5,725 nucleotides of DNA, taken from the NCBI GenBank assembly GCA_011048485.1, contig DSDX01000296.1, positions 1 through 5,725 of the forward strand. Reading direction: 5' to 3'. Position 1 is the first letter of the stretch. Each line of letters opens with the position of its first letter. The DNA is from Candidatus Aminicenantota bacterium. Lineage in GTDB: Bacteria; Acidobacteriota; Aminicenantia; Aminicenantales; Saccharicenantaceae. Below are positions 1 to 4,892 of the stretch, one piece after another. Position numbers and translations under genes: made by a program. The notes under the pieces are model-generated. The model did not search any database and was not told the DNA's origin. It saw nothing but the letters and a program-made list of their open reading frames with translations.

Positions 1-209
1 AGACCCTGCAGCTCGCGGAGGATCTCCAGGCCGGAGCCGTCGGGGAGACGGACGTCGAGAAAGACGACTTCGAATCCCTCCGCGCGGGCCTTGGCCAGAC
101 CTTGGTCCCGATCACATGCGCAGACCGGGGCGTGGCCCATGCCCTTGAGCACGGCGGCGATGGAATCGCACACCATTTTCTCGTCGTCGATGATCAGCGC
201 GCGCGCCAT
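1..209 (-). CDS. Response regulator, N-terminal receiver domain (partial, probably NtrC/sigma-54 activator type)
   Basis: The 69 visible codons encode a CheY-like receiver domain, cut by the left edge. It starts MARALIIDDEKMVCDSIAAV. The acidic pocket is D8/D9, and the phosphoacceptor is D52 in the stretch VVFLDVRLPDGSGLE. The conserved Thr/Ser, the Lys and any output domain lie outside the window. The start ATG (207-209) follows AGGGGG with about 6 nt spacing, and the gene begins 12 nt after the kinase stop, so the two are surely co-transcribed. From memory, the DDEKMVC and FLDVRLPDG wording is typical of sigma-54-dependent (AAA+, Fis-type DNA-binding) regulators paired with soluble PAS kinases. 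The output type is therefore an inference, although a sigma-54 promoter is present about 2.2 kb away. It could instead be a stand-alone receiver or have another output domain. Confidence 0.9.
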   Translation of the reverse strand, partial: MARALIIDDEKMVCDSIAAVLKGMGHAPVCACDRDQGLAKARAEGFEVVFLDVRLPDGSGLEILRELQG

Positions 210-221
210 CCTTTTCCCCCT

Positions 222-2126
222 TCAGGCTTTCACGGCCTCGTCCAGGACGCGACGGACGGTCCGGGCGATCATTCGGGTGTTCAGGGGCTTGAGAGCGATC
301 TCCCGCAGACCCAGCTTTTCCAAGACCCGTCTGTCGACCGCCTCATGGTGCCCGACGCAAAGAATGATCGGCATCCCGGGCCGGGCGGCCCGAAGGCTCC
401 GGGCCAGTTCCAACCCCGAAATCTCCGGCATGATCTGGTCGGTCATGGCCAGGTCGAAGGACTCCGGTGAGGCCAGGAAGGCCCGCAAGGCCTCCCGCCC
501 GTCGCTTTGCATGACGACGTCATAGCCCCGGCGGGACAGGACCTTCCCGACGCTCTGGAGGACGGCCGCGTCGTCGTCGACGAGGAGGATGCGCTCCCGG
601 CCGCCGGCCGGTCTCCCCTCGGCCTTCGGTCCTGCCCTGGGGGGGGCCTCGGCCCGGGGAAGGAAGACCTCGAAGACCGTTCCTTCGCCCTCGACGCTTC
701 GGACCCTGATGAACCCCCCGTGAGCCCGGACGATCCCGTGGACGACCGCCAGCCCCATCCCGGCCCTCCGGCTTTTGTCCTTGGTCGAGAAGAAGGGCTC
801 GAATATCCTGTCCAGGACGGCTTCGTTCATGCCGCCGCCGGTGTCGCTCACGGTTAGTTTGACATGTCGGCGGCGCCTCCGGTCCCGGCCCTTCTCCACC
901 CCGTCCCATGCCCGGGAGGCGTTTTCCAGCCTGACCTTGAGACGCCCCCCTCCAGGCCCCATCGCGTCGGCCGCGTTGGTACAGAGATTGACCAGGACCT
1001 GATAGATCTGGGAGCGGTTCGCCAGGACGGCGCCCGTGTCCGAACGGACCTGCTGAAGGATCTTGATATGGGAAGGCAAGGTCGATTTCAGGAATCGGAG
1101 GGCCTCGCGGACGACGGGGGCGATCCTGATGACCGTCTTTTCCTGGGAAGCGGGGCGGCTGAACGAGATGATCTCCCGGACGAGTTCCGCCCCCCGCTCG
1201 GCCGCTTCCAACGACAGCCGGAGGTGACCCGCCGCGGGGCTCTCGCGGGGGATATCCATGAGGGCCAGCTCGATGTTGACGAGGACGGGCATAAGAATGT
1301 TGTTGAAATCGTGGGCCACGCCGCCGGCCAGGGTTCCCAGGGCCTCCATCTTGTTCTTCTGCTCGACCTGCTTCCGCAGCCGCAATTCCTCGGTGATGTC
1401 GCGCTCGATGACGGCGTACCCGCTGACGGCGTTCCCCCCGTCCGTGATCGGGTAGATCGTGATCGCCCGATCGGCCGGCGAATCCTTGTCCGACGATCTT
1501 CGGTATTGGCCGGTCCAGGCCGCGCCCTTGCGGATGGACTCGCCGAGGATGCTGGCCAGGGTCTCTCCGTCCCGGTCGAAGAGGACGCCGCGGTATTCAT
1601 GGCCGATCAGGTCGGCTTTCGTCGAGCCCAGCCTGCGGACAAAAGCGGCATTGGCGTAGCGGACGACGCCCTTCGTGTCCAAGATGAGGACGCCTTCGCG
1701 GGCGTTCTCGATGGCCGAGGCCAGCCTGCTGGATTCCTGGAGGGCCGTCTCCCGGGACGTAACGTCGATCAGGCACAGGATCAGGCCTTCCATCCGGCCG
1801 TCCGCGTCCTTCAGCGGTTGGAGGCTCCAATCCCAATACGTGACCCCGATCTCGGGCTCGTCCGGGTATTCGAACGGCTTGGCCAAGGCCGTATACGGCT
1901 TTCCGGTCGCGACAACCTCCCGGAAGATGCCCTCGTTTTCCTCGTTCGGATAGAGAACGAAATGGTTCCTGCCGACGAAAAAGGCGGGGTCGCGTCCCAC
2001 GGCCCGGGCGTAAGCGTCGTTGACGCGAACGAAATTGAAATCCGGGTCGAGCCAAGCGATCAGGATATGGAGGCTCGAGAAGATCCTCTCTGTCAGAGGG
2101 TCCTGCGTCCAGATCCCCGTTTTCAT
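222..2126 (-). CDS. Soluble hybrid sensor histidine kinase (PAS-PAS-HisKA-HATPase_c-REC)
   Basis: A 634-residue cytosolic sensor kinase; no hydrophobic segment long enough for a membrane helix is visible. Domain order: PAS 1 at about 12-125 (PAS_4-like, containing VTYWDWSLQPL), PAS 2 at about 130-250, and HisKA with H-box GTLAGGVAHDFNNIL (phospho-His H272). The ATPase domain has N-box QVLVNLCTNAADAM (N384), G1 box DTGGGM (428-433), F-box FEPFF (442-446) and G2 box AGMGLA. A C-terminal receiver runs from about 511 to 630, with D517/D518, phosphoacceptor D563 and K613. No Hpt domain is present. Two oddities: the receiver's conserved Thr/Ser is V591 (LCVGHHE), and the G2 box reads RAGMGL where relatives usually have GTGMGL. 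The ligand of the PAS domains cannot be told; no heme or flavin motif is obvious. The chosen ATG is the only normal start in the region, but the best Shine-Dalgarno lies 28 nt upstream of it (see the separate site). Likely partner: the regulator directly downstream. Confidence 0.95.
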   Translation of the reverse strand: MKTGIWTQDPLTERIFSSLHILIAWLDPDFNFVRVNDAYARAVGRDPAFFVGRNHFVLYPNEENEGIFREVVATGKPYTALAKPFEYPDEPEIGVTYWDWSLQPLKDADGRMEGLILCLIDVTSRETALQESSRLASAIENAREGVLILDTKGVVRYANAAFVRRLGSTKADLIGHEYRGVLFDRDGETLASILGESIRKGAAWTGQYRRSSDKDSPADRAITIYPITDGGNAVSGYAVIERDITEELRLRKQVEQKNKMEALGTLAGGVAHDFNNILMPVLVNIELALMDIPRESPAAGHLRLSLEAAERGAELVREIISFSRPASQEKTVIRIAPVVREALRFLKSTLPSHIKILQQVRSDTGAVLANRSQIYQVLVNLCTNAADAMGPGGGRLKVRLENASRAWDGVEKGRDRRRRRHVKLTVSDTGGGMNEAVLDRIFEPFFSTKDKSRRAGMGLAVVHGIVRAHGGFIRVRSVEGEGTVFEVFLPRAEAPPRAGPKAEGRPAGGRERILLVDDDAAVLQSVGKVLSRRGYDVVMQSDGREALRAFLASPESFDLAMTDQIMPEISGLELARSLRAARPGMPIILCVGHHEAVDRRVLEKLGLREIALKPLNTRMIARTVRRVLDEAVKA

Positions 2127-2154
2127 GACGTCTTTCCGTCGAGAGATCCCGGTT

Positions 2155-2161
2155 CCTCCTT
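2155..2161 (-). promoter_or_regulatory. Strong ribosome-binding site oddly far from the kinase ATG
   Basis: On the minus strand AAGGAGG ends 28 nt before the kinase ATG (2126), which is too far for normal initiation. It sits exactly 7 nt before an in-frame ATC codon (2147-2145), which would add seven residues (ISRRKDV) to the protein. No ATG, GTG or TTG lies in frame between them. Either the kinase starts at a rare ATC codon, or the ATG is served by the weak GGAAAG immediately upstream and the strong site has another role. Confidence 0.45.
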
Positions 2162-2216
2162 TCGGACCGAACTTCCTATCGATCCCCGCCTCAAACGCGG
2201 GCGTCCCGGCCGCGAT

Positions 2217-2280
2217 ATCGGCGCCTTCCCGGGCCTTCGGCCAAAGCCCCCCTGTTGGCGGGTCGAATCCCTGCGCCGAT
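2217..2280 (-). other. Foldable GC-rich leader of the kinase transcript
   Basis: The arms ATCGGCGC and GCGCCGAT (2217-2224 and 2273-2280) are perfectly complementary over 8 bp. They enclose two smaller hairpins: GGCC-GAA-GGCC (minus strand) and a stem around GGGATTCGACCC. If transcription starts near 2311, this would be a branched structure inside the kinase 5' leader. In DNA this GC-rich, about one such 8-bp pairing is expected by chance in a region of this size, and it matches no riboswitch class I know. Confidence 0.2.
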
Positions 2281-2317
2281 GCCCGACTCCGGAAGAGAGA
2301 CTGTTTTCAGTGCCCTT

Positions 2318-2346
2318 ATTGTAGCCTCGCGACTAGGAGAAGGCAA
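2318..2346 (-). promoter_or_regulatory. Candidate sigma-70-type promoter for the kinase-regulator operon
   Basis: On the minus strand TTGCCT (2346-2341, 4 of 6 to the -35 consensus) and TACAAT (2323-2318, 5 of 6 to the -10) are separated by exactly 17 bp. Transcription would start near 2311 and give a leader of about 185 nt before the kinase ATG. The short dyad ACTGTTTTCAGT (2300-2311) overlaps the predicted start and could be an operator, but its arms are only 4 bp. Confidence 0.5.
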
Positions 2347-2362
2347 GCATCCGTCCTTCGCG

Positions 2363-2379
2363 GCAGGAAAATATCCTGC
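2363..2379. promoter_or_regulatory. 17-bp dyad GCAGGA-N5-TCCTGC, candidate operator/enhancer site
   Basis: Perfect 6-bp inverted arms flank an AT-only 5-bp spacer (AAATA). The centre lies about 86 bp upstream of the predicted sigma-54 transcription start (near 2457) and about 60 bp upstream of the predicted kinase start. That is the usual range for an activator of sigma-54 promoters and also suits autoregulation. On the plus strand it is followed by A rather than T residues, so it is not a plus-strand terminator. A 6-bp dyad can arise by chance; the position is what makes it of interest. No second copy was seen nearby. Confidence 0.4.
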
Positions 2380-2380
2380 T

Positions 2381-2420
2381 AAAAAAGACAAGCGGGGCCG
2401 GGAGGAGAGGTTCCGGCCTC
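2381..2420 (-). terminator. Terminator-like hairpin plus T-tract on the minus strand
   Basis: Bases 2394-2403 (GGGGCCGGGA) pair with 2411-2420 (TTCCGGCCTC) as ten pairs including two G-T wobbles, around a 7-nt loop. Read on the minus strand, the stem is followed two bases later by TTGTCTTTTTT (2391-2381). This has the form of an intrinsic terminator, yet no minus-strand gene lies to its right in the window. It could block antisense transcription from the rubredoxin side entering the kinase promoter, or be a relic of earlier gene order. Confidence 0.35.
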
Positions 2421-2429
2421 GGCATCAAA

Positions 2430-2446
2430 TTGGCATCGTTCTTGCA
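2430..2446 (+). promoter_or_regulatory. Sigma-54 (RpoN) -24/-12 promoter driving rubredoxin-superoxide reductase
   Basis: TTGGCATCGTTCTTGCA matches the sigma-54 consensus TGGCAC-N5-TTGCW. The invariant GG (2432-2433) and GC (2444-2445) are separated by exactly 10 bp, and the flanking T, CA, TT and A are also present; the mismatches are in the less conserved CG after TGGCA. A chance match this good at the nine core positions is expected far less than once in a region of this size. Transcription would begin near 2457, giving a leader of about 200 nt before the rubredoxin ATG. Such promoters need an AAA+ enhancer-binding activator; the regulator at the left edge is the obvious local candidate. 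Confidence 0.75.
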
Positions 2447-2460
2447 GAATTCGCATATGT

Positions 2461-2598
2461 TCGGATAACATCGGCGACCCCAGGGTCTCGGTCGCGGACC
2501 CATCCAAGACACGGGTCGTCGATGGGGACCTGGTCAAGGTCTTGAGCTGGTCCGATAACGAATGGGGCTGCGCGAACCAGATGGTCCGTCAAGCCTTG
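2461..2598 (+). pseudogene. gap: Remnant of glyceraldehyde-3-phosphate dehydrogenase C-terminus
   Basis: Forty-six codons read as the tail of class I GAPDH. The segment opens SDNIGDPRVSVADPSKT, then VVDGDLVKVLSWSDNEWG, then CANQMVRQAL. Family members typically carry GDPxSS(I/V)xD and VKVxSWYDNEWGYSN here, with the Asn of DNEWG contacting the NAD nicotinamide. The NAD-binding domain, the catalytic Cys and over 80% of the enzyme are absent: no GAPDH sequence is visible in any frame to the left. Both conserved tyrosines are changed by what look like single-base events (to Ser, TCC, and Cys, TGC), consistent with decay. No start codon or ribosome site precedes it. It begins at the predicted sigma-54 transcription start and so would form most of the rubredoxin mRNA leader. 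The frame has no stop from 2383 through the end of rubredoxin. A short functional peptide or an assembly artefact cannot be excluded. Confidence 0.8.
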
Positions 2599-2655
2599 AG
2601 TACGCCCGGATCACGGCGGCGGACCGGATCGGCTGCTCTAAAGGAGGTCACGAGA

Positions 2656-2820
2656 ATGGACAAATGGGAATGCCTGGTATGTGGATATGTCTACGATGAG
2701 GACAAAGGGGATCCGACCAGCGGGATCAAGCCCGGCACGAAGTTCTCCGAGCTGCCCGACTCGTGGGTGTGTCCCGTCTGCGGAGCGGCGAAGGACCAGT
2801 TCCAGAAAGTCGAGAAATAG
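2656..2820 (+). CDS. rub: Rubredoxin
   Basis: A 54-residue, full-length class I rubredoxin: a small soluble electron carrier with one iron bound by four cysteines. The two knuckles are C6-x2-C9-G and C39-P-x-C42-G, 29 residues apart, and the typical aromatic core (W4, Y11, Y13, F30, W37, F49) is present. Nothing is missing and no extra domain is fused. The ATG at 2656 follows AAGGAGGT (2641-2648) by 7 nt, which settles the start over the longer open frame upstream. The superoxide reductase gene starts 24 nt downstream with its own strong ribosome site, so rubredoxin is the likely direct electron donor to that enzyme, as known for these pairs in anaerobes. Expression probably depends on the sigma-54 promoter at 2430-2446. 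Confidence 0.97.
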   Translation: MDKWECLVCGYVYDEDKGDPTSGIKPGTKFSELPDSWVCPVCGAAKDQFQKVEK

Positions 2821-2844
2821 AGGAATCCAAAAAAGGAGGTTTCC

Positions 2845-3240
2845 ATGCCCCGGTTCCACGAGCTCTTCCAGTCCGCGGACTGGAAGCAGGAAAAACACGT
2901 CCCGGTCATCGAGGCGCCGGAAAAGGTCAAGAAGGGGGAGTTCTTTGACGTCAAGGTCACGATCGGCAAAGAGGTCGCCCACCCCAACAAGACCGAACAC
3001 CACATCCGCTGGATCACCGTCTTTTTCCAGCCCCGAGAAGGGAAATTTCCCTACGAGATCGGCAAGGCGGAGTTCGCCGCCCACGGCGCTTCCACGGACG
3101 GCCCCGACAAGAGCACCGTGTACACGCACCATCGGGCGGTCCTCAGCTTCAAGACCGACAAGCCCGGGACTATCCTGGCCTCCAGCTATTGCAACATCCA
3201 CGGCGTTTGGGAGAACGCCGTGGATATCGAGGTCGAGTAG
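2845..3240 (+). CDS. sor: Superoxide reductase, class II (one-iron, neelaredoxin type)
   Basis: A 131-residue cytosolic enzyme that reduces superoxide to hydrogen peroxide using electrons from rubredoxin, without making oxygen. The Fe(His)4Cys centre is complete: the catalytic E16-K17-H18 (EKHVPVI), H46 and H52 (HPNKTEHHI), and C116/H119 (CNIHG). The N-terminal four-Cys desulforedoxin domain of class I desulfoferrodoxins is absent, and the length fits the one-iron class. H53 is adjacent to the ligand H52, as in relatives. The ATG follows AAAGGAGGT (2832-2840) with 4 nt spacing. It is in an operon with rubredoxin (24 nt gap), and the next gene follows 59 nt later on the same strand. The family is clear; the exact physiological donor is inferred from the neighbour. 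Confidence 0.97.
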   Translation: MPRFHELFQSADWKQEKHVPVIEAPEKVKKGEFFDVKVTIGKEVAHPNKTEHHIRWITVFFQPREGKFPYEIGKAEFAAHGASTDGPDKSTVYTHHRAVLSFKTDKPGTILASSYCNIHGVWENAVDIEVE

Positions 3241-3282
3241 CGCCGCCGGGGCGGGCGCGTCGGCCGGCACACGCCGGCGGCG
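3241..3282 (+). repeat. GC-rich inverted repeat between superoxide reductase and the trehalose gene
   Basis: CGCCGCCGG (3241-3249), starting directly after the stop codon, pairs perfectly with CCGGCGGCG (3274-3282) across a 24-nt gap. A nested alternative pairs GCCGGC (3263-3268) with GCCGGC (3273-3278) around a 4-nt loop. No T-tract follows and the next gene's ribosome site begins within a few bases, so it is not a standard intrinsic terminator. It might slow or split the transcript, or protect the 3' end of the upstream message. GC richness makes chance pairing likely. Confidence 0.35.
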
Positions 3283-3299
3283 TCCGGAAGGGAGGGGTC

Positions 3300-4892
3300 T
3301 TGACGGCCCACTGCTGTGAATCCGCGGGAAAACTGACCATCATCGCGTCCCTCCTCCAGGCTGGCATTTTCGACCTGGACGGCGTCATCACCCGGACAGC
3401 CAGGGTCCACGCCGCCGCCTGGAAAGAGATGTTCGACGCCTTTCTCGAATCCCGTTCCAGAGGCGGGGGCGCAGAGCCCTTCGACATCTCCCGCGATTAC
3501 GGCCAGTATGTGGACGGCAAACCCCGCTACGACGGCGTTCGAAGCTTCCTCGAATCGAGAGGGATCGATCTGCCCTTCGGCTCCCCTGACGATCCCCCCG
3601 ACCGGAAAACGGTTTGCGGCCTCGGCAACAAGAAGAACATCCTTTTCAAGGACAAGATCCGCGAGCAGGGGGTCGAGATCTTCCCCGCGGCCGAGGAATT
3701 CATCCGGGCCCTCCGGGCCAGGGATATCCGAACGGCCGTCGTGTCCTCGAGCAAGAATTGCCCTGATATCCTCGAGGCGGCCGGCCTCCGCGGTCTATTC
3801 GACGCCGAGGTCGACGGCAACACCTCCCAGGATCTCGGCCTCAAGGGCAAACCCGAGCCGGACATCTTCCTGGAAGCGGCCAAGCGTCTTGGGGTCGAGC
3901 CGGGTGAGGCGATCGTTTTCGAGGACGCTATCTCCGGAATCCGGGCCGGGAAAAAGGGCGGTTTCGGCTGCGTCGTCGGAGTCGCCAGGAAGGATGACGC
4001 CCCGGCTCTCCGGAGCAACGGCGCGGACGCCGTCATCACCTCGTTCGCCCAGATCCACTTCCCTCTTGCGCCCCGGAGCGGTGAAGCGCCGATCGCCCGG
4101 CTGCCTTCGGCCTTGGAGCGCCTCGAGGAGATCCGGTCCCGTCTGGCCGGCAGACGTCCGGCCCTGTTCCTCGATTACGATGGCACGCTGACCCCGATCG
4201 TGCGCCGGCCGGACCTCGCCGTTCTCTCCGAAGACATGAGACGCACGGTCCGGACCGTCGCCAGGAAGATCTTCGTGGCCGTGATCAGCGGACGGGACCT
4301 CGCAGACGTGAAGCGGCTCGTCGGCATCCCTTCCCTGGCTTACGCCGGGAGCCACGGCTTCGATATCGCGGCACCCGGTCAAGAGGGCTTGACCAATCAG
4401 AAGGGAGAGGAATTCCGCCCTGAGCTCGAGAAAGCGAGCCGCGAGATCGAGGCCCGTATCGGCGCCGTCAAGGGGGCCCATATCGAAAGGAAGAAATTCT
4501 CCTTCGCCGTCCACGTCCGCGAGGTCGACCCGGCCGGGAAGCCAGCCGTCGAGAAGGCCGTGGACGAGACGGTCAGCGGCTATCCCGGTCTCAGGAAATC
4601 CCGCGGCAAGGAGATCTTCGAGGTCCAGCCGGACCTCGACTGGGACAAGGGCCGGGCCCTCCTCTGGCTGCTCGAGGCGTTCGGCCTCGATAAGCACGAC
4701 GTCCTGCCTTTTTACCTGGGCGACGACGTCACCGACGAGGACGCCTTCGAGGTCCTCGCGGACAGGGGCGTCGGGATCGTGGTCGGGGGAGACGATCGCC
4801 CGACCGCCGCCCGGTTCCGGCTCGACGACCCGGACCAGGTCCGGCGCTTTCTGCTCGGACTCGCCGGCACGGCCGCGGAGGCGGAAGCGTGA
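3300..4892 (+). CDS. otsB: Two-domain HAD protein: beta-phosphoglucomutase-like domain fused to trehalose-6-phosphate phosphatase
   Basis: A 530-residue soluble protein with two HAD modules. Residues about 20-255 form a beta-phosphoglucomutase-like domain: nucleophile D25 and acid/base D27 (FDLDGVIT), H37 and W41 (VHAAAW, as in beta-PGM), S149, K184 (GKPEPDIF) and E208/D209 (VFEDAISGI). All catalytic positions are kept. Residues about 272-525 are an OtsB-type phosphatase: D292/D294 (LDYDGTLTPI), S330-G-R (ISGRDLADV), AGSHGFD, EVQPDLDWDKG and D475/D476 (LGDDVTDEDAF). The latter releases trehalose from trehalose-6-phosphate. The TTG start at 3300 is chosen because the open frame further left overlaps superoxide reductase, GGAGGGG lies just before TTG, and no ATG precedes the first catalytic motif. 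The stop overlaps the next gene (GTGA), so the two are translationally coupled. From memory, mycobacterial OtsB1 (Rv2006) fuses these two domains to GH65. Activity of the first domain on beta-glucose-1-phosphate is inferred. Confidence 0.92.
   Translation: MTAHCCESAGKLTIIASLLQAGIFDLDGVITRTARVHAAAWKEMFDAFLESRSRGGGAEPFDISRDYGQYVDGKPRYDGVRSFLESRGIDLPFGSPDDPPDRKTVCGLGNKKNILFKDKIREQGVEIFPAAEEFIRALRARDIRTAVVSSSKNCPDILEAAGLRGLFDAEVDGNTSQDLGLKGKPEPDIFLEAAKRLGVEPGEAIVFEDAISGIRAGKKGGFGCVVGVARKDDAPALRSNGADAVITSFAQIHFPLAPRSGEAPIARLPSALERLEEIRSRLAGRRPALFLDYDGTLTPIVRRPDLAVLSEDMRRTVRTVARKIFVAVISGRDLADVKRLVGIPSLAYAGSHGFDIAAPGQEGLTNQKGEEFRPELEKASREIEARIGAVKGAHIERKKFSFAVHVREVDPAGKPAVEKAVDETVSGYPGLRKSRGKEIFEVQPDLDWDKGRALLWLLEAFGLDKHDVLPFYLGDDVTDEDAFEVLADRGVGIVVGGDDRPTAARFRLDDPDQVRRFLLGLAGTAAEAEA

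Larger units (their letters stand above)
2127..2655. other. Divergent control region between the kinase and rubredoxin operons
   Basis: This 529-nt stretch has no intact gene. From left to right it holds: the kinase ribosome-binding site (2155-2161) next to the small palindrome TTCGGACCGAA (2161-2171); a GC-rich leader able to fold (2217-2280); a short dyad ACTG-TTTT-CAGT (2300-2311) at the predicted kinase transcription start; the kinase promoter; a 17-bp dyad (2363-2379); a minus-strand terminator-like hairpin; a sigma-54 promoter; and a GAPDH gene remnant. It is noticeably richer in A/T between about 2300 and 2470 than the flanking genes, as expected of a regulatory region. ORFs that cross it in other frames show no recognisable family. 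Confidence 0.75.

Noticed and set aside
2258..2274. tRNA T-arm-like stem-loop GCGGG-TCGAATC-CCTGC
   Set aside because: The flanking 8-bp helix would be an acceptor, but only 48 nt lie inside it and no D-arm or anticodon arm can be formed, so it is not a tRNA gene.
864..2324. 486-codon plus-strand open frame antisense to the kinase
   Set aside because: Its composition is that of a GC-rich antisense shadow (rich in D, G, R, P), no family is recognisable, and it covers a kinase whose motifs are all intact on the minus strand.
2363..2386. Dyad followed by an A-run as a plus-strand terminator
   Set aside because: Terminators need T residues after the stem on the transcribed strand; here the run is A on plus and lies before the stem on minus.
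2442..2471. Alternative sigma-70 promoter TTGCAG-N18-TAACAT for rubredoxin
   Set aside because: Weak -10 and 18-bp spacing; the overlapping sigma-54 element is much closer to its consensus.
2638..3270. 210-codon minus-strand open frame
   Set aside because: Lies entirely opposite rubredoxin and superoxide reductase; no recognisable protein.
3189..3299. N-terminal extension of the HAD protein starting at ATG 3189
   Set aside because: It would overlap superoxide reductase by 52 nt, has low-complexity Arg/Gly/Pro content and no ribosome site; TTG 3300 has one.
3795..4697. 300-codon minus-strand open frame
   Set aside because: Shadow of the two-domain HAD gene; the opposite frame carries every HAD motif.
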